The notes: generated by a model not told the origin, from the sequence alone. A DNA stretch of 64,000 bases from Gnetum montanum (GCA_015680685.1 MNCI01004927.1:570657-634656); one strand, 5' to 3'; counted from the stretch's first letter, positions 45,101 to 57,915 are shown. A program made the numbers and translations.

Positions 45101-45959
45101 GACACTTAGCCGAATTCTCATCAATTTCTCCATTTGAGCCAGGGGAGATTTTTCCATTTTTCTTTGACTATTTGAGCTTTGACCTCTTAGCTTTCCAAGC
45201 CATAACTTACATGCTATCATTCTAATTTTCATGATTTTTGAATCTATTTGATCTCGGAGTGCTCATCTTAGTCGTGGAGGGGGGGTGCTAGTGAGGAAAA
45301 TCTAAGCCAAATTTTCAGAAATTGCGAACACCTGAAAGGTATTATAAGAATAAGTATGAAGGAAAAATTGAAATTTTTTAATAAAAATCAATCATATTAA
45401 TGTTAGAACACTTAAATAATGCTCTTAAGGAACCATAACCATCATTATGAGCCATGAATAAGAAAAAAATAGACAATTGTGAAGGATTATAAGGAAATTA
45501 ATGCCTATGGGATTACTTTTTGAAAATTTCTAACTTTGTAATCCTAATAAACTAGGAACTTGATCCAACTAAAAGTGGGAGGAAGGAAGGAAGTTATAAA
45601 AATTAGATAACACATTTTAATAATCACTAATTCCTTAATCATTGCAAATGATCCTAAAGAGAGGAGCACAAAGAGGACCCTCACAGCTTGCAAGTAAAAG
45701 ACCAAGAGTCCAAGGTAGAGGCTAAATAGGAGAAAAAGTCTAGAACATGCGGAGTAGGAAGCCTAATCATTCAGCATTCATCAGGAAACTCGTACTACCA
45801 AACAATCAACCCAAGGAGAAGTAGAGAAACCATAAGGACAAGGACAACTCCTCACATTGTCATAAGAATGCCTCCAAGCTATTCAAGAAAGGTTAATTCT
45901 AACCACAGTCATTGTGGAAATGAACTTTGGTTTGTTTATGGAGTTTATTCTAGAAGCAA

Positions 45960-48180
45960 TAAAGATGCAATTCCAAGCGTCACCTCTATGACCCACACTT
46001 TCAAATAGTGGCGAATGCTACCTTGGGGAAACTTATTAATTTTGGCATAATAAAGAAGAAGGTACTTGTAATCAACATTGAAGGAGTCTCCATTTCATAT
46101 TTAGTTAAGCTGATAGTGGAAGCTCTAAACATACCCAATGAAGGGGAAAAAGTAGCACATCTATCCACTAGTTCAAATGCCGAAACTAGTAAATTGTGGT
46201 TGAAATAGGCCTATGGTAAAAAAGACAAGGGATATAATGAGTTAACTCTAAAGGAAAGAATTTATTTCAAAATTGGCACATATTGCTTGTCCCCAAAAAA
46301 AGGATTAAATATGTTATCCATCTATGTAGCTAGAGGAAGAGCGATCTTGATGGAAAAATACAATGTCAATCTCACACAACTCTACTTTACTTTATGGAGA
46401 TCCAAATGTAGTTTGAGGAAAAGAAGATAGGGAAGCCAATACTTTCATTTTCTTGCTTTATTAGGAAGCTATGAAAATGTACTAGAATCCTAGGGTACAC
46501 TAATGACATTTTTAAGAAGGCCCAAAATGCCTCGTATGCTAAATGGCTCAAGCCAGCACCACCTAGGAAAGACTTGGATGAGGTATAAACTAGCATTAGG
46601 GAAGCCACACAAACTATTGAACAACAACAACAAGTGGAACCCAATGGCCAACAACAAGAGTAATAGTAGTAGCAAGAGCAGTTGCAATAGCAATAGAACA
46701 TCAGCAATAGTAGGTTTCACCATTGCCACCACAGGATTACAGACCATTCATGAGTCATCTGCAATAGATTGTAGAGACTATTAGTTGAGGAACAAGGGAG
46801 GAGGCCAACTTTTACAAAGTTATTGATAGTGCCATTCAACCCATAATTTCTGTAGATCTCATTAATGGACAGATCTCATTACAGTTAGGAGGAGAGGCCT
46901 AATTGTCACAACAGGTCTTTGGAAATGCTACATCATTTCAAGTGGTGCTTGAGACTGGCGAAAGAGCCATAGTTGTGGTAATGCAACATCAAGATGTAGT
47001 GGGAGCTACAGAGGTGATCATAGATCACATTAAGAATCCTTCAACATACTTGTTGTGCCACTAGTGGATTTAATTAAAGCCAGAGATGATCAAATGTTAG
47101 CCAGAACGTCAATGACTCCTGCAGATCATGAAGATGTGCTAGATCGACTACTGCAGACTAGTTAAGTGATGACAACACTTTTTGACATCCTAAGTGATGT
47201 CTCTATAGTGCAATTGGAACTTATTGCAACTAAAGGTAAACTAGTCATGGTAGAGACTAGGGTGGAGCATGCAGAAGTTGAAATTTTGGGATTACAAAAA
47301 GAGCTCACAACTCTAAGGGTAGAGCACAAATATCCAACTTAATTCATTGCACCTAACTAGTTAGAGTAATTCAAAATAGAATAGATGAATTACTTGATTG
47401 AGTAGAATAAGTAGATAGAGAATGAGAAAGAGAAAGTAGTGTGAAATGCCTTAGTAGCCAAAGCCCAAGCGTATGCACATGTTATCTACTAGAAGTTAGC
47501 TATAGAAACATGAAAGGCTCGATGAACACTTCCATGACTAGGTGGGGATATATAAATAGATTAATGACAATGAGATCTAAATAGCTAAGGCCTAGCTCAA
47601 TTTCATATTAGCGCAGAATTTAGACTGGTAGCCCATCTCGGACAGTTATGCCCATGTTTAGCAGGCTGAAGTTAAGAATAAAGATTTATAGATTGAAGAT
47701 TTGAAAGAATACATGAGGTTAGCTAACCTTTATTATGCTAACTTGGCCATGTTAACAGTAGGTAGGCTTAGAAATGAACTAGAATAACAAATAGTAACCA
47801 CGTACGCACTATATGAGAAGGAGTTTGCAGATTACAAGGATGCCTTACAGAAACTTTAGGTGGAAAACTTTGAGTTAGAAGCAGTAAAGGCTGGCTACAA
47901 GGGGTAGAAAGATGTTGCAGTGAACCCAGAAGATTATCAGATTACCATGAACTACGGGCAAAGGTTAGAGTTTTGAAGAAGAGAGGAGAGAGTTTGCGGC
48001 ATGGTACCTTAAAGCCAATCAGATGTTTTTGCAACTACCATGTCCATGGGATGTACCAACTCCACCACACATTACACAATAAGAATAAATAATACATGAC
48101 TAAAGAATAGAGGAGGAAAAGCTTCAGGCACCTCTAGATCGATATAAATTGCAGAAGCCTAATGACAAAGGAAAGTAACC
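45960..48180 (+). pseudogene. Extra ORF of element 1, downstream of integrase
   Basis: A conserved protein can be followed through stops. The N-terminal part reads GVSISYLVKLIVEALNI and LTLKERIYFKIGTYCLSP (46085-46300). Then comes a block ending in GYTNDIFKKAQNASYAKWLK near 46493-46555. A glutamine-rich linker (EQQQQ near 46618) follows, then a long charged, helical C-terminal part (ETRVEHAEVEILGLQKEL near 47252; IEDLKEYMRLANLYYANLAM near 47694-47754). The same order is found on the minus strand in element 3. The N-terminal part resembles, from memory, the 'putative plant transposon protein' domain (PF20167) carried by Athila/Tat-like elements. No signal peptide or membrane segment is seen, so it is not envelope-like. 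Function unknown. Confidence 0.7.
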
Positions 48181-48403
48181 GATGGAAGAGCCACCACCAC
48201 CAGGCACTACATAGGCTACATGGAGCTTCATCTAGATTTCTTTTTATTAGAATGGTCATGTCATGTCTTGTGTCAATTTTTATAAAACACCACTGTGACA
48301 TTTAAGAGTCATGTATATAGTTAATTAGTCATGTAAATCTACCTCTTAATTTTATAAGGAAATCTATCCTCATTTTGTTTTAACTCAAGAACAAGATTAG
48401 TTA

Positions 48404-48415
48404 GTTGTGGGGGTA
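48404..48415 (+). other. Polypurine tract of element 1
   Basis: GTTGTGGGGGTA abuts the 3' LTR start. The same sequence precedes the element 3 LTR on the minus strand (55355-55366). Confidence 0.88.
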
Positions 48416-49311
48416 TGATAAGATGCATTTTTAATGGCTATGATATTGGGTATTTGCTATCGGAGTCGTGATATTGCAAATCCAATATTGGAGCCCAAGT
48501 TATGACATCAAATATTCGATAACATAAAATACATGCTTGCCTAGAAATACGACAGTTAGGTGCACAATCCATAACACAATTTCATCCACCTTTACCGAAA
48601 CTCTTTTAGTTTATTTTCATGATTTAGGCTTAGCAACTAAGAAGTGTGAATGTTCGCATTGTCATGTGAACTAGTGAACGACATCTTTATTCAAGCATTT
48701 TGTACTTGGGCACAAGTGTGATCAAAAATAAAGATTGAGCTATTTCCTACTATTGCAGCATTCTCCTAGATTTACTATTTACACTTAGAATAATTTTCTT
48801 ACTATTTCATAGCTTAACGATTTACTTTTCTAAGGAACTTTACTTTTACATGTTCGTATTAAGTGGAATGAATACAACAAATCTTGAGCACTTAAGTGTA
48901 ATTACTTGGTAACCTAGTAGTGTTATCGATTTTTTACACCTAGTAGTGAAGTACTTGGTAATCCCAGTAGTAGTTACACAAAGCCCAAGGTGTGTACGAA
49001 AGATTAGGAATGGATACTCATCCCACTAGGCTAGACTAGATTCATTAACTATTTACTTAGACTTAGAAGCTATTACCCTTTCATCATGTTTACCAGGAGT
49101 AAGATGACCTACACAACATCAGTTATCATATACCTCACTGTGAGTTAAACCATACCCATAAATTTCATTGGCTCATGTGGGAAGACAATGATCTCAAACT
49201 TTAACCAATTACTAGCATAATCACATTACCTCATCCACAGATTACAATTTGGTTGTGTGTGAACACTTGTGACTTGTATGATTGGGTGTTGGATTACTCC
49301 ACTGCTTATTA
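48416..49311 (+). repeat. 3' LTR of element 1
   Basis: 896 bp, starting TGATAAGATGCATTTTTAAT and ending CTGCTTATTA; the terminal CA of the 5' copy has become TA. Many transitions separate the two LTRs, so insertion was not recent. Confidence 0.93.
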
Positions 49312-49316
49312 GTATA
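49312..49316. repeat. Target-site duplication of element 1, right copy
   Basis: GTATA, identical to 36238-36242. Confidence 0.88.
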
Positions 49317-50222
49317 TGATTGTATTTTTTATTATTAAAATATTAACCTAAGTAATTTAAGTGTAAAAGGTAAATTTAGATTAGCCTAAGCACAAAGTAT
49401 CCACTCTTAATTTACCATACATATCTTGAACATGTGTTAACTTGGTTATCAAGTGTTTTATTATTGGGCGTACCAAGTAAATCACTATTGAACTTACCAC
49501 ATATTAATATGTCTATGCTCAAAATTGATCATACTCATACAAACTTGCTAAGTGTGATAGAATAAAAATATTTAACTAATTGCATAGAAAGTAATATAAT
49601 AATTAATCTAGATTGCAAGAAATAAAATTAAACTATTAAATAAATGCTGCAATAGATGAAATAAATCTCAATTTTATTGTTGTCATGCCAATGTGGGGGT
49701 TGTTTGAACACAAAATAAGTAAAACATAGGTACACCTCAAGATTTATAGAAGTTTACAACTTAGTTTTATCTAGTAGAACGAACTTATGACCTAGGATTA
49801 CCAGGCCAAGACCCATACCACTAGGCTAACACCTCATGCTAATCTATTCAAGTACATTATGCACTCAAATAAAACTTTATATAATCAATTCACATAAGAG
49901 TTGGAGGGAAAAATATTATAACTTTTGCACAACAAGAATCTACCTACAGAATGGTCAAAAGGTCTCATAAATGTAGTGGGTGGAAATAGTTATATAGGCA
50001 TTTATGTGGACTATGTCAACTATGATGTGTTAATGCGATAAGGAATACATTTCCATAGTAAACCAAAACACTCTTCATCACAAGCAAATCATTGTGTGGG
50101 ATGAAAAAGTAAATTAACAAGTCATGGGTTTGATTCTCATAGGTAATGTTGGGTTATAAAATTCTTATTAGATTATATATCTTGGGATGTACCAATATTA
50201 TAATTATTTTGGGGTTCCATCA
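49317..50222 (-). repeat. Right part of the minus-strand LTR (element 4)
   Basis: The sequence continues the host LTR after the insertion: it aligns with the element 3 LTR near 54640-54860 (shared ACCATACAYATCYTGAACATG and tandem CTCATACTTA-type blocks). On the minus strand it begins TGATGGAACCCC at 50222, directly after a purine tract TTTTTAAGGGGG (50234-50223), the expected polypurine tract. Internal sequence of element 4 would therefore lie to the right, but no coding remnant was recognised there. Confidence 0.6.
49772..49832 (-). repeat. tRNA-like (SINE head-like) sequence
   Basis: On the minus strand TTAGCCTAGTGGTATGG (A-box-like, 49829-49813), GGCCTGGTAATCC in the middle and CATAAGTTCGTTC (B-box-like, 49789-49777) are spaced as in a tRNA. 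It lacks proper acceptor pairing and a full B box, so it is more likely a SINE or pseudo-tRNA within the LTR than a tRNA gene. Confidence 0.35.
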
Positions 50223-51234
50223 CCCCCTTAAAAAGGTAAATTACTATAAATCTAAACTACTACATAATAAAAACAAAGAAAATGAATAGTCAAAGCAAAG
50301 CAATTGACATTGTAAAAAAAATATGCAAATGGGGATAAAATTTAAAAGCATTAAAATAATAGACAATAACCACTTGCAAGTAAACCTACATTGTACATTA
50401 GTACATTATAATAGAATTGATACTTTTCACTCATGACTCATGAGAAAATCTAAATGAAAACATAAGTAATATTTTTGGATAAAATCTACATTTTTCCAAA
50501 TATATTTCAATGCATGGGACTTTCTAATTAACTTTTAAAAATATAAAATATCATTGGATAATTTGAAATATAGCAGAAACATAACTAGATATCTAGTCAC
50601 TTATCAAAAGCTCAAATTAAATAGGTGAAAAATAAATAAAACCATGTGTAACAACCAAAGAGTGCTAAACCATAGAAAACTAAGTCCATCTTGCATTGAC
50701 CAAAGAGTGCTAAAATAACAACTTGTAAAAGTACTTCTTACATATTACAACTACATAAAGCATAATCAAAAAAATATAATAGATGATATTATAAATTCTA
50801 GTATAACATTAGTAATTATGAGCTTTAATTATTAGGAGTATCCTCATCATTTAATAATTCATTAATCACACCTATAACATGGTAAAAATAGTGAGGAAGT
50901 TAATACATAAGCACTAAGTAGGAAAAGGATATAGAAGTCCCTTACTCAACTTGAAGAACAAGAATCACGAACCAAAGAGCCACATAGCACATGAGAGGAA
51001 ATACCTTCTACATCAATCAAGAATAGTATGATAAGGACACCACTCAACACAAAGGTTCACATTCTAATTCAACCCACCACAAGGTAACCACAACGAATCA
51101 AAATTCCAACACAACCATAAATCACTACTAGTTATCATCATTTAGGTCAACCAATCATCACAATGATGAATCAAGAATAATCTCCTGCTAAGTATATAAA
51201 AATGGTAGATCCAAATTAGTAAAATACCTTAAGA

Positions 51235-51560
51235 TATATTACCAAAGGAAACCCAAACTTGAGAGAATGAATTTCATTACAAGGTATATTTGTCCAATCT
51301 AACTTGGTAAAACAAATTCCATTAAAATATATCAATTATATTTGTCCAATCTAACTTGGTAAAACAAATTCCACTAAAATATATCAATTAACCTATGGCA
51401 ATCTTGCTTAGCAGGAAGTGAGTTTTTCCATAAGATATATAAGTACAAGAGGTAGACCTAGCTCAATGAGAATGGTTCCACAATGCAAGGTATAAAATTG
51501 TCAATGGCATACCCAACTTGGTAGAATGAATTCCACTGCAATGTATATTTGCAGACCGAG
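51235..51560 (+). repeat. Diverged tandem repeats of about 52 bp
   Basis: Two close copies (51285-51336 and 51337-51388; TATATTTGTCCAATCTAACT at the start of each) are flanked by looser ones carrying GGTAGAATGAATTCCAYTRC and AAGGTATA. At least four units are visible. Confidence 0.75.
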
Positions 51561-51665
51561 CTTAAAAAAATTAAAGAGAAAAAACTTCAATAATAGAGAT
51601 GACTCTTAGAAGGCTTAGGATAGTACAGATTATTTTAGAATGAAGGTTCAAGGCAAAAAAAAGGC

Positions 51666-51900
51666 TTTACTAGTGACCACAATCAGACCCCAACTTGTGA
51701 TTTGAATAACTTATTAGTTAAGACCAATTACAACCAAACCATGACTTGTAAAGGTTAATCATACCTAATCATGACTTGTGTCACATTCACCATGACCAAA
51801 CCATGACTCATGGTCTACCTTATTTTCCATATCATGACTTTATTATGACCTACAGTTTCCTAGAAGAAACTTATTGTGACCTCACCACAACTTGTGATTA
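51666..51900. repeat. Palindrome cluster C
   Basis: The same motif family as clusters A and B, more decayed: ACCATGACTCATGGTC at 51800-51815 is a full copy; ACCATGACTTGT, ATCATGACTTGTGTC, CACCACAACTTGTGAT and single half sites lie around it. It sits about 100 bp after the tandem repeats. Confidence 0.7.
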
Positions 51901-54128
51901 ATGGTTTGGGCTTGTTTTTCAATGAAATATGAAAATGAATAAAAAATAACAAAAAAAAAACACATATAAAGAGAGGAATCAAACCGATAAATCTAACATG
52001 CAAGTCAAGTCAAGGAAGACTAATGAAATATAAAAGATAAATATTAACTCAGAAACCCTCAAATCTTAAAATAAGATAAGAATTCATGAATGGTACAAAT
52101 GAAAAATTTAAAAATTTGGATACTACATTATTGCATCTACATTAATGCACCATTTAGTGTGCCAAGGTAGATGTGTTAACCTAATGTCTATTTGTCACTA
52201 TGAATTTGCATCCACAAATTGCACTTATAACACCATTCAATCATAGTGTAGTGAAGCTCTTGTAGTTCAATTTTGTGGGTACTAGAACAATCAATAAATG
52301 TCTATACCATGCAATTAAGTTTGTTGTCCAATGTCTTTATTTGATTGAATGTATCTTGATGCATTCATTATTACCTCTCTTCTAGAGACATTGGGTATGA
52401 CAATATGATTATGATTTATATCTTATGTGTAGGGTCTTGGCAGGTTTGGGAATGAGTTAGTTTGTTATGATTGAGCTTTATATGTTAAGATGCTTTAGTA
52501 TTTATGTTATGATTATGATATATTTACATTTTTAACTTACATGATTATGTACACTAGCCTTGTGTGATGTGTTAGACATGTGATGTGGTTGGCAAGGATG
52601 TTGGATTGGGATACAAGAGAAACTATTTTGTATGTATTTATGCTTTATGTGTAATTTTGGTATTTATGAATTTGAGCTATAGCACTATGTTATATGATGT
52701 TTTGATGTGATTTTAGCATGTGAATGTGTAGAGTGTTTGATATGGATCTTGTAGTTTCAAACAGATTTTGATTTGGAGTCCTAGTGGGTTTGTTCTATAT
52801 GATTGAAGTGTAGGGCATTAGTTGTGGAGTAAAAAAAACACAAATAAGCTTATGAAAATATTTTTTAAAAAAATAATTAAAGAAAAAGTAAAAATAAATC
52901 AATTTTTCAATAACACATGATGTGTGTATGGAAAAAGTAATGTTGAAATGTAAATGCATTATACATTATGTATGAAGCAACCAAAAACAAAAAGCACCAT
53001 CGTCTTTCTTTTATTTTGGCCACTGCCATCTACATTGCTTGCCTATGGAATTTGAGATTCTGTTTTTTTTTTCTCTATTCTTAAAAACAAAAATAGAGTT
53101 TGAAGATGTTCTTCCTCGTTTTTTTTCTTCTATTGTTTTCTTTTCTCCAATACTTTCTTTTGATTTTTAGCTTACACATAGATTTTGTCTTGCTCTATGC
53201 TTGGGTTTGGAATTACCGTGGTTGTATCTACATGAGTACAAAACTTGTTTAGAGAGAAACCATATCTTGCTAGATTTTTGAGAGTTTTATGCTTATTTTA
53301 AACTTTCTGCTTTAACAATTTTAATTGGTGGGTTTTCTTTACCTTGTCCCTATATTTTTGTGCTAGATTAGTGTATATAATCATGCGATGTGGGCATGTG
53401 GAGTGAATAGTTAAAAGATTGAGTTTGAATCTATTGTTTTGGAAATTACCTAAAATTTTACAGTTTTGGTTGTAGATTATTTATGAATAAATATGCGATG
53501 TATGAAATGATGTGGACTTGTGAAATAGTAGATGTGATGTTGATGAGACTAGCACAGTTGGAATATTATACTTTATAGGTGTGTTGTTGCATGGAAGTTT
53601 CTAAGAGTTTAAATTATCATTGGCTATCATTAATTATTATTATTTATTATTTCATTAATTAAACTTTAAATGCACATAAATTTGCTTCCAGGAGTTTGAT
53701 TGAAATGATATTAATGTTGTTAGGATCATACTTGAACATACTTTCAAATCATGGAATTTGTTTTCTCTTTTAGCGTATAATATCTTGGAGGTTTCAATAG
53801 TGGCTATTTTTACAGAGTTATATATAGTTCAAGAAGTATAGTTGTGGTGCCAAATTTTGTTTTGCCAACTTGTGATATTATTTTCATGGAATGAATGTGA
53901 TTGTTAAGGGTCAATATATATAGTCATGTTATGTTTATTCTGGATATGTTGTGCTTGCGGCATGTATTAGCTTAAGCTAGCCTAGATTTGTACATGTCTT
54001 TGCAACAATTCTTGTAGTGGTCGTTGGTGGGTGGTGCTAGCAGAAGGGTGTCAACCGATTGGTAATGAGGCACCTTGGAGGTAGTTATGGATTGAGCCCC
54101 ACTACAATGCATCATTGAGAGTGGGAAA

Positions 54129-54196
54129 GCATAGGTGTGTTTGTCCTTACAGTTAGTACGTGGCATAGGTGTGTTTGTCTCTATAGCTAGTCCTTT
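54129..54196 (+). repeat. 34-bp direct repeat
   Basis: GCATAGGTGTGTTTGTC occurs at 54129 and again at 54163, each followed by a related CTTACAGTTAG / TCTATAGCTAG tail. Confidence 0.85.
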
Positions 54197-54448
54197 AAAA
54201 GGCTAGTGGTTGTGGGTCATAGGTTGATGGACCCTAGCACCGATTGGATAAATAAAAGACTAATAAAATACCTATAGGCGATCATTGTTTATGAGTACTC
54301 ATGGCAACATTTCACATGCTACACTGAGTATGGATATGCTAGCAACCACATGGGTAAGGTGTATATGCTGGTATTGGTTTGTGAGTCATAGCGTTGATAA
54401 TATATCTTAGTATTGTATGGTCCATGTGTTACTTGATGGTAAGGAGTG

Positions 54449-55354
54449 GTGATGAGTGGCAAGTAAACCTTGCGCCTAAGCATACGAACCACTAAGCATT
54501 CATGTGCGGTCCTATCAAATTTCATGGACTTATAGCCTTCTAAGTACATTGGTCTGTAGGAAGTGAAACCAACTATTACAATCGTTGTCTTCCCAATTAC
54601 ACTTGTGAAACACAAAGGTATGGTTTAGTGTAACTGAGGCATATGATTTTTTTCATTTTTATGTTTTATGTTTTAAGTTGTCTAAGAATAAAGAATGAAG
54701 AATTAAAGATATTTAATTGCTAATTTAATCTAACTATCTAATATTTAACTAATCCTAACATAAGCATCCATTCCCACTTGCCATACACATCCTGAACATG
54801 TTTAATGCTACTAAGTTACTAAACTTTAAGCGTTATTAGGATTACCAAGTACCAAGCGTATACTCAAACTACTCATACTTATGTGCTTAATTTATCACTA
54901 TTTAATCTAGCTTAATTTAGTGTCACTTATTAATTAATTAATTATTTAATTACTTAAAGCATTAAAGGAAATTACATAAAATACTAAATGCATAAAGGAA
55001 ATATTTAATCTATTTCAAAGTGCTACAACATTGATTAGAAAGCTTATCTTTATTGTTGCACATACTACCGTACTCAGGTATAACAATGCTTGAATAAAGA
55101 TTCATACACTCTTTGACTCTATTGCGGGCACTTAGAAAAATATTCTAACTTTCAAATAAGAAAACTGCAAGAGATTTGCTACAACTATGAGAATTGTTGT
55201 CATAAATGTGGTTGGTGAGTGCGTATTTATAAGCAAAAATAGACACTACATTGACAGGGCCATGTCAACACATCAAATCCCACATTAATGTGATCACATT
55301 GATAGGGTCGCGTCAACGAGGCCTCATTGATGTAGCCCTTAATGTGACTCATCA
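54449..55354 (-). repeat. 3' LTR of element 3
   Basis: 906 bp. The minus strand starts TGATGAGTCACATTAAGGGC at 55354 and ends at 54449 with GCCACTCATCA, the same end as the element 2 LTR. A TATA box (TATAAATA, plus coordinates 55224-55231) lies about 123 bp in. Confidence 0.8.
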
Positions 55355-55366
55355 TACCCCCACAAC
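55355..55366 (-). other. Polypurine tract of element 3
   Basis: Minus strand GTTGTGGGGGTA immediately before the LTR, identical to that of element 1. Confidence 0.85.
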
Positions 55367-55639
55367 TAAATTAAAACTCATCCTTGAGTGAACAAAATGA
55401 GGAACAAGCTTCTTATAAAATTTTGGGAATGTATGGGATTATTGACTAACTACTGACACATACAAGCACAACAAACACACATGAATAAATACTATGTGCC
55501 CAAGTGTAGAGAATTACAATCATTACAAAATTTTGATGTTTAGGACAACAAAATTGAACACCAGGACAAAACTGACAAACACAGCTTCTCTAGTGGCATG
55601 AAGATAATGAAGAAACTCAAACGATCTTAGGCAGTGGAG

Positions 55640-57915
55640 GTTCCTAAGGCTCTGAAGAAGCTTCTCTTGCTTTAGGCATGCATAGTGGTTGAGGTGTTTG
55701 TGATTGACCTATGGCAACTACAACTTCTAGTGGAAGTTGGAAGATGTTCAATAGTGCCTTCATCTTCTCCTCCTTACCCTTGTGATCATGCATGGTCCAC
55801 GCAACATTGCAAATGTGGGTTGGTTTGGGAACATCCCAAGGATAAGACATTATCTGAAACAACTCCTACATGTTGACTAACGACACAGTGAAAATTTTGC
55901 ATTCAACATCAAATGCCTTGAGAGCATTTTGCAACTCCTAGTAGTTGCTTATCTTTTTGGCCAAGTTCTCAGTAGTTGATCTCTGATTGGTGAAACACGC
56001 CTTGAGAACCTTGAGTTCAACATTAGAAATCTCAAGCTTCTACTTGGTCTTCTTATGGGTTTTGAACTCTACCTTGTACGACAAGTATTAGCTAGCCACT
56101 TGTTTCTCCAATTTTGATTGTAACCATTTGGTAGTCAGCATTACTAGGTTTGCACAATAGAGATTGTCAAGCTCCATATACTTCGTCATCTCCTCGATCT
56201 GTAGCTCTTTCATGTGGATTTCCACTTTGTTGTAGTCATTGAGGCCATCAAAGATAGGATGCCAAACATCACCTCCCTTGAGTTGCTGGAGGGCCTCATT
56301 GACTTTTGCCTTCACCATTTGGATGTGTTTTTCATTGATCTCTTTCTGTAGACTAATCTAATCTTTATAGTGATTTTTTACTCTCTAAAATTTGAGTACC
56401 TCATTTTTCTAGGTGGCTATCTCTATCGCAAATTTTTGGCAAATAGCTTAGACTTCCTCCATGGAGAGATTTTTGTTTTCAGCTGTCAATCTCGTTAGTT
56501 TAGTGTTTACTTTGGCTAGCTACTCTTGCTATTGATGGATAAAATCTGCCATCTTTTACTTTTGTGCATTAACATTCCATAGGGGATGATTATTTGTGGT
56601 TAAAATCACATTCTCCTAGTGAGTTTGGTCTAAGGCCTTTTGGATATTATGCATTGTGGCATTGGCCAAGGATTGATCAAAGACCATCATCTCCTTGTGG
56701 TTCTCAACCTTTTTGAGCTTTTCTTGAAGTTGTTTGAAATCTTCATCACGTGTCAATGTAGGATTAAGAAATGCAGGATCAGCAAGATGGGCTCTTAATT
56801 TAGCAACCTTTGTAGTCAAGCGTTGGTTTTGTGCTTGAACCATTTTGAGTTACCCCTCCCATATAATGCACTTAGCCTTTTCTTCTAGCAATTCCAATTA
56901 GGTTATAGTGATTGTATTTGGAAGATCGATGATATCTAGAATTAATTGCTCAGTTCCCACTGGTCGGTCCAGCAACTCCTCATGTTGGGCTATGCTCAAT
57001 CTGCTGCTAATTATTCCTACAAATGTCTACACATCTTTGAGTAAAAAAATGTCTAGTACAGATGCCATAGGTGCATTCAATGCCTCAGCAATTCTATCAG
57101 CAATCATCTTTGTTGTTGTCTCCTATCCATGATGTTGCATCACTAAGATAGTTGTCCCCTAGCCCTCCTTTAGATGCACCAAGTAAATAGTGGCATTCCT
57201 AGAGATTTCTTGGAATTGCTACCTCCCTCCATCTAAGTGATGGTTCAAGCCACTTTGTTGAGGTACCTCATTGCTGGGTGATACACAGATGGGTCATCAG
57301 CACTCGTGCTTGTTCACTACTCTTGCTCTCAGATCTCGCGCATGCACTCAAGGGTAGCGTGGGCCTTTAGCATTGTTTCATGAGTGGGTGCTGGAGGTGG
57401 TGGTTGTTACTCCTCTTCCTTACTCATGGTAGGGATCTTATCCTTCATCATTTTTGCCCAAGAGGCAATAGTAGAATGCCTGATTATGTCATTAGTATAG
57501 CAAACTATCCCTGCCCTTTTGCATAGTTCTCGGATGAGGCATGGAAAGGGTAGGGCCTTCCTTCCACATTTTTTCCCTTAAATCGCTTTTCTATCTTCAA
57601 ATAGATTAGCTATGGAAGGTTCATAGGGAATTTCCCATTCAAAGCAGTACACACACGGGTGAAGAAAGCGGTCACCTTAGTGGGTCTCCCCATGGGATTG
57701 AGGTGGTAGGCTGCTATCTTGAAATATATGCGCTTCGTTGGGGTGAGTGCACCATACTCCTTATGGTCCATTCCGTAACATCGCTGGGTTCACTCCTTCT
57801 TTACCTCTAGGTCTGCTTGTGTTGAGATATTTTCCAAATTTGTTCTAATATCAAGCAATCCAAGGGCTTGCAGAATGGCCTCCATGAAGTAGGATACCTA
57901 AATGTCCTTGATCTT
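55640..57915 (-). pseudogene. Extra ORF of element 3 (same protein as in element 1)
   Basis: N-terminal region near 57900-57620: SYFMEAILQALGLLDI, then YGALTPTKRIYFKIAAYHL and FTRVCTALNGKFPMNL. Next FPCLIRELCKRAGIVCYTND near 57552-57490. Then the helical part: AQNQRLTTKVAKLRAHLA (56843-56616) and KELQIEEMTKYMELDNLYCA (56318-56088). Element 1 shows RIYFKIGTYCL, GYTNDI and KEYMRLANLYYANL at the same relative places. A few stops interrupt it, but longer open pieces survive than in element 1. The C-terminal two thirds are predicted coiled coil. Confidence 0.75.

Larger units (their letters stand above)
36243..49311 (+). mobile_element. Element 1: complete Tat/Athila-type Ty3/gypsy retrotransposon (13.07 kb), decayed
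   Basis: It shows every structural landmark: 5-bp duplication GTATA, 5' LTR 36243-37120, primer-binding site 37122-37139, gag, protease, RT, RNase H, integrase (order typical of Ty3/gypsy), a 5-kb post-integrase region with an extra ORF, polypurine tract 48404-48415 and 3' LTR 48416-49311. The tRNA-Asp-type primer site, large size and post-integrase ORF point to the Tat/Athila clade. Stops in every domain and clear differences between the LTRs show it is old and inactive. It is inserted into an older minus-strand LTR. Confidence 0.93.
50236..54448. other. AT-rich stretch without recognisable genes
   Basis: 4.2 kb with no open frame worth naming on either strand. It contains tandem repeats (51235-51560), palindrome cluster C and a short direct repeat near 54.1 kb. 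It may be internal debris of element 4 or older unclassified repeats. Confidence 0.5.

Noticed and set aside
46387-46747. Leucine-rich minus-strand frames (possible membrane protein)
   Set aside because: They are the antisense of the CAA/CAG-rich glutamine linker of the extra ORF.
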